In this document: one piece after another, positions 63,049 through 64,000 of the stretch
Layout: the number at the start of each line of letters is the position of its first letter
Numbering within the stretch: position 1 is the first letter of the stretch
Assembly: GCA_951799425.1 (NCBI GenBank)
Contig: OX637401.1
Coordinates: 33,157,780 to 33,221,779 of the forward strand
Reading direction: 5' to 3'
DNA from: Ilex aquifolium
Taxonomy: Eukaryota; Streptophyta; Magnoliopsida; Aquifoliales; Aquifoliaceae
DNA length: 64,000 nucleotides
The notes under the pieces: model-generated
Databases searched by the model: none
What the model was told of the DNA's origin: nothing
What the model saw: only the letters and a program-made list of their open reading frames with translations
Program-made: the position numbers and the translations under genes

Positions 63049-64000
63049 ATGTCCGATATACTATTTCATTTTAAAGGAGGACTACTTATTACACCAAACT
63101 TGCGTTACAATAGAGCCCATGCTAGAGGATTTTTCATGACTTTTGATGTGAATAAAATGGTTAGGGATTCAAGAATTCTTTACAATGCAGCAAGAATCAT
63201 CCTAATCAGAGACCGGAGTAAAAAGTTATGTCAGAAATACTAAAGAATGAGAAATTACTTTTTTTTCCTAGTGGAGGGGATGACCAACTATACCAAACTT
63301 CCATCACCATTTCGAACTTGTTAGAAGGTGAATCACCAATTTTGATCTCAATATATTGGTTAGGGTTTCAAGTTCTCATTACAATGCCGCAAGAGTTAGC
63401 TCAATCCGAGTTCGGAAGAAAAAGTTATGTCCGATATACTATTTCATTTTAAAGGAGGACTACTTATTACACCAAACTTGCGTCACAATAGAGCCCATGC
63501 TAGAGGATTTTTCATGACTTTTGATGTGAATAAAATGGTTAGGGATTCAAGAATTCTTTACAATGCAGCAAGAATCATCTTATTTAGAGACCGGAGTAAA
63601 AAGTTATGTCAGAAATACTAAAGAATGGGAAATTACTTTTTTTTCGTAGTGGAGGGGATGGCCAACTATACCAAACTTTCATCACCATTTCGAACTTGTT
63701 AGAAGATGAATCACCAATTTTGATCTCAATATATTGGTTAGGGTTTCAAGTTCTCATTACAATGCCGCAAGAGTTAGCTCAATCCAAGTTCGGGAGAAAC
63801 AGTTATGTCCGATATACTATTTCATTTGAAAGGTGGACTACTTATTACACCAAACTTGCGTTACAATAGACCCCATGCTAGAGGATTTTTCATGACTTTT
63901 GATGTGAATAAAATGGTTAGGGATTCAAGAATTCTTTACAATGCAGCAAGAATCATGTTAATCAGAGACCGGAGTAAAAAGTTATGTCAGAAATACTAAA
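63049..64000 (+). repeat. 7-monomer HOR copy 2, cut by the window end
   Basis: Units at 63049, 63427 and the partial unit at 63805 match 60400, 60778 and 61156 at an offset of 2649 bp. The cluster of rare changes (CCAAGTTCGG at ~63785, TTTGAAAGG, AGACCCCATG, ATCATGTTA) is included. The first unit has GCGTTAC where 60400 has GCGTCAC. The repeat certainly continues past the window. Confidence 0.88.

Larger units (their letters stand above)
1..64000 (+). repeat. Satellite DNA array, ~379-bp monomer, ~169 copies
   Basis: The entire window is a head-to-tail tandem array. Using the ATGTC at 141 as phase mark, the same point recurs at 520, 899, 1278, 1656, 2034, 2414 and so on to 63805, giving 169 starts. 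Of the 168 intervals about 108 are 379 bp, 58 are 378 bp (one of them carrying a 48-bp insertion) and two are 380 bp. Every unit has the same orientation and I saw no inversion. Both ends lie inside the repeat: base 1 is within a B half and base 64000 is about 196 bp into a unit. Organisation and unit size fit a plant centromeric or other heterochromatic satellite; that assignment is inference. The strand given is arbitrary. Confidence 0.99.

Noticed and set aside
1..64000. CRISPR array or other prokaryotic repeat system
   Set aside because: The repeated unit has no short-repeat and unique-spacer structure; all of its ~379 bp is repeated. There are no cas-like genes.
1..64000. Identity with the rye ~379-bp subtelomeric satellite or another named family of similar length
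   Set aside because: Only the unit length suggests it. I could not compare sequences, so no family name is given.

Overview
The whole 64-kb window is one uninterrupted tandem satellite array. About 169 monomers of 378-380 bp stand head to tail, all in the same orientation, and the array runs off both ends of the window. I see no protein gene, RNA gene, CRISPR array, operon or unique-sequence island. The many short open frames (62-91 codons) recur once or twice per monomer, overlap one another and follow from the repeat sequence; I do not annotate them as genes. One monomer counted from its ATGTC (141-519) is about 36% G+C by hand count.

The source is most likely a nuclear eukaryotic chromosome, and a plant is my best guess. 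Each monomer is itself an old dimer: an A half of about 179 bp (e.g. 72-250) and a B half of about 200 bp (e.g. 251-450) align through their length, at roughly 77% identity over the first ~83 bp and ~65% over the last 71 bp, with one extra block of about 21 bp in B. A ~180-bp ancestral unit is the size typical of plant centromeric (CENH3-nucleosome) satellites. Unit length alone cannot exclude a subtelomeric or knob satellite, and I cannot name the species or family.

Layout: (1) 1-9846, two near-identical 13-monomer higher-order repeats (HORs) of 4923 bp; (2) 9847-12258, a derivative of that HOR lacking two monomers; (3) 12259-16803, three copies of a 4-monomer HOR (1515 bp); (4) 15289-21346, two copies of an 8-monomer HOR (3029 bp) that contains the same tetramer; (5) 21347-46345, a middle domain with its own variant markers and shorter nested duplications of 2, 5, 6, 3 and 9 monomers; (6) 46346-46771, a monomer interrupted by a 30-A tract flanked by an 18-bp direct duplication, the footprint of a poly(A) retroelement insertion; (7) 46772-64000, a right domain with 8-mer (3029 bp), 5-mer (1892 bp) and 7-mer (2649 bp) duplications.

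The array has no operon-like logic. Its biology is structural: probable nucleosome phasing, and homogenisation by unequal exchange or conversion in steps of whole monomers. The most notable items are the dimeric origin, the mosaic of HOR periods, the methylation-like substitution pattern, and the poly(A) insertion with its target-site duplication.
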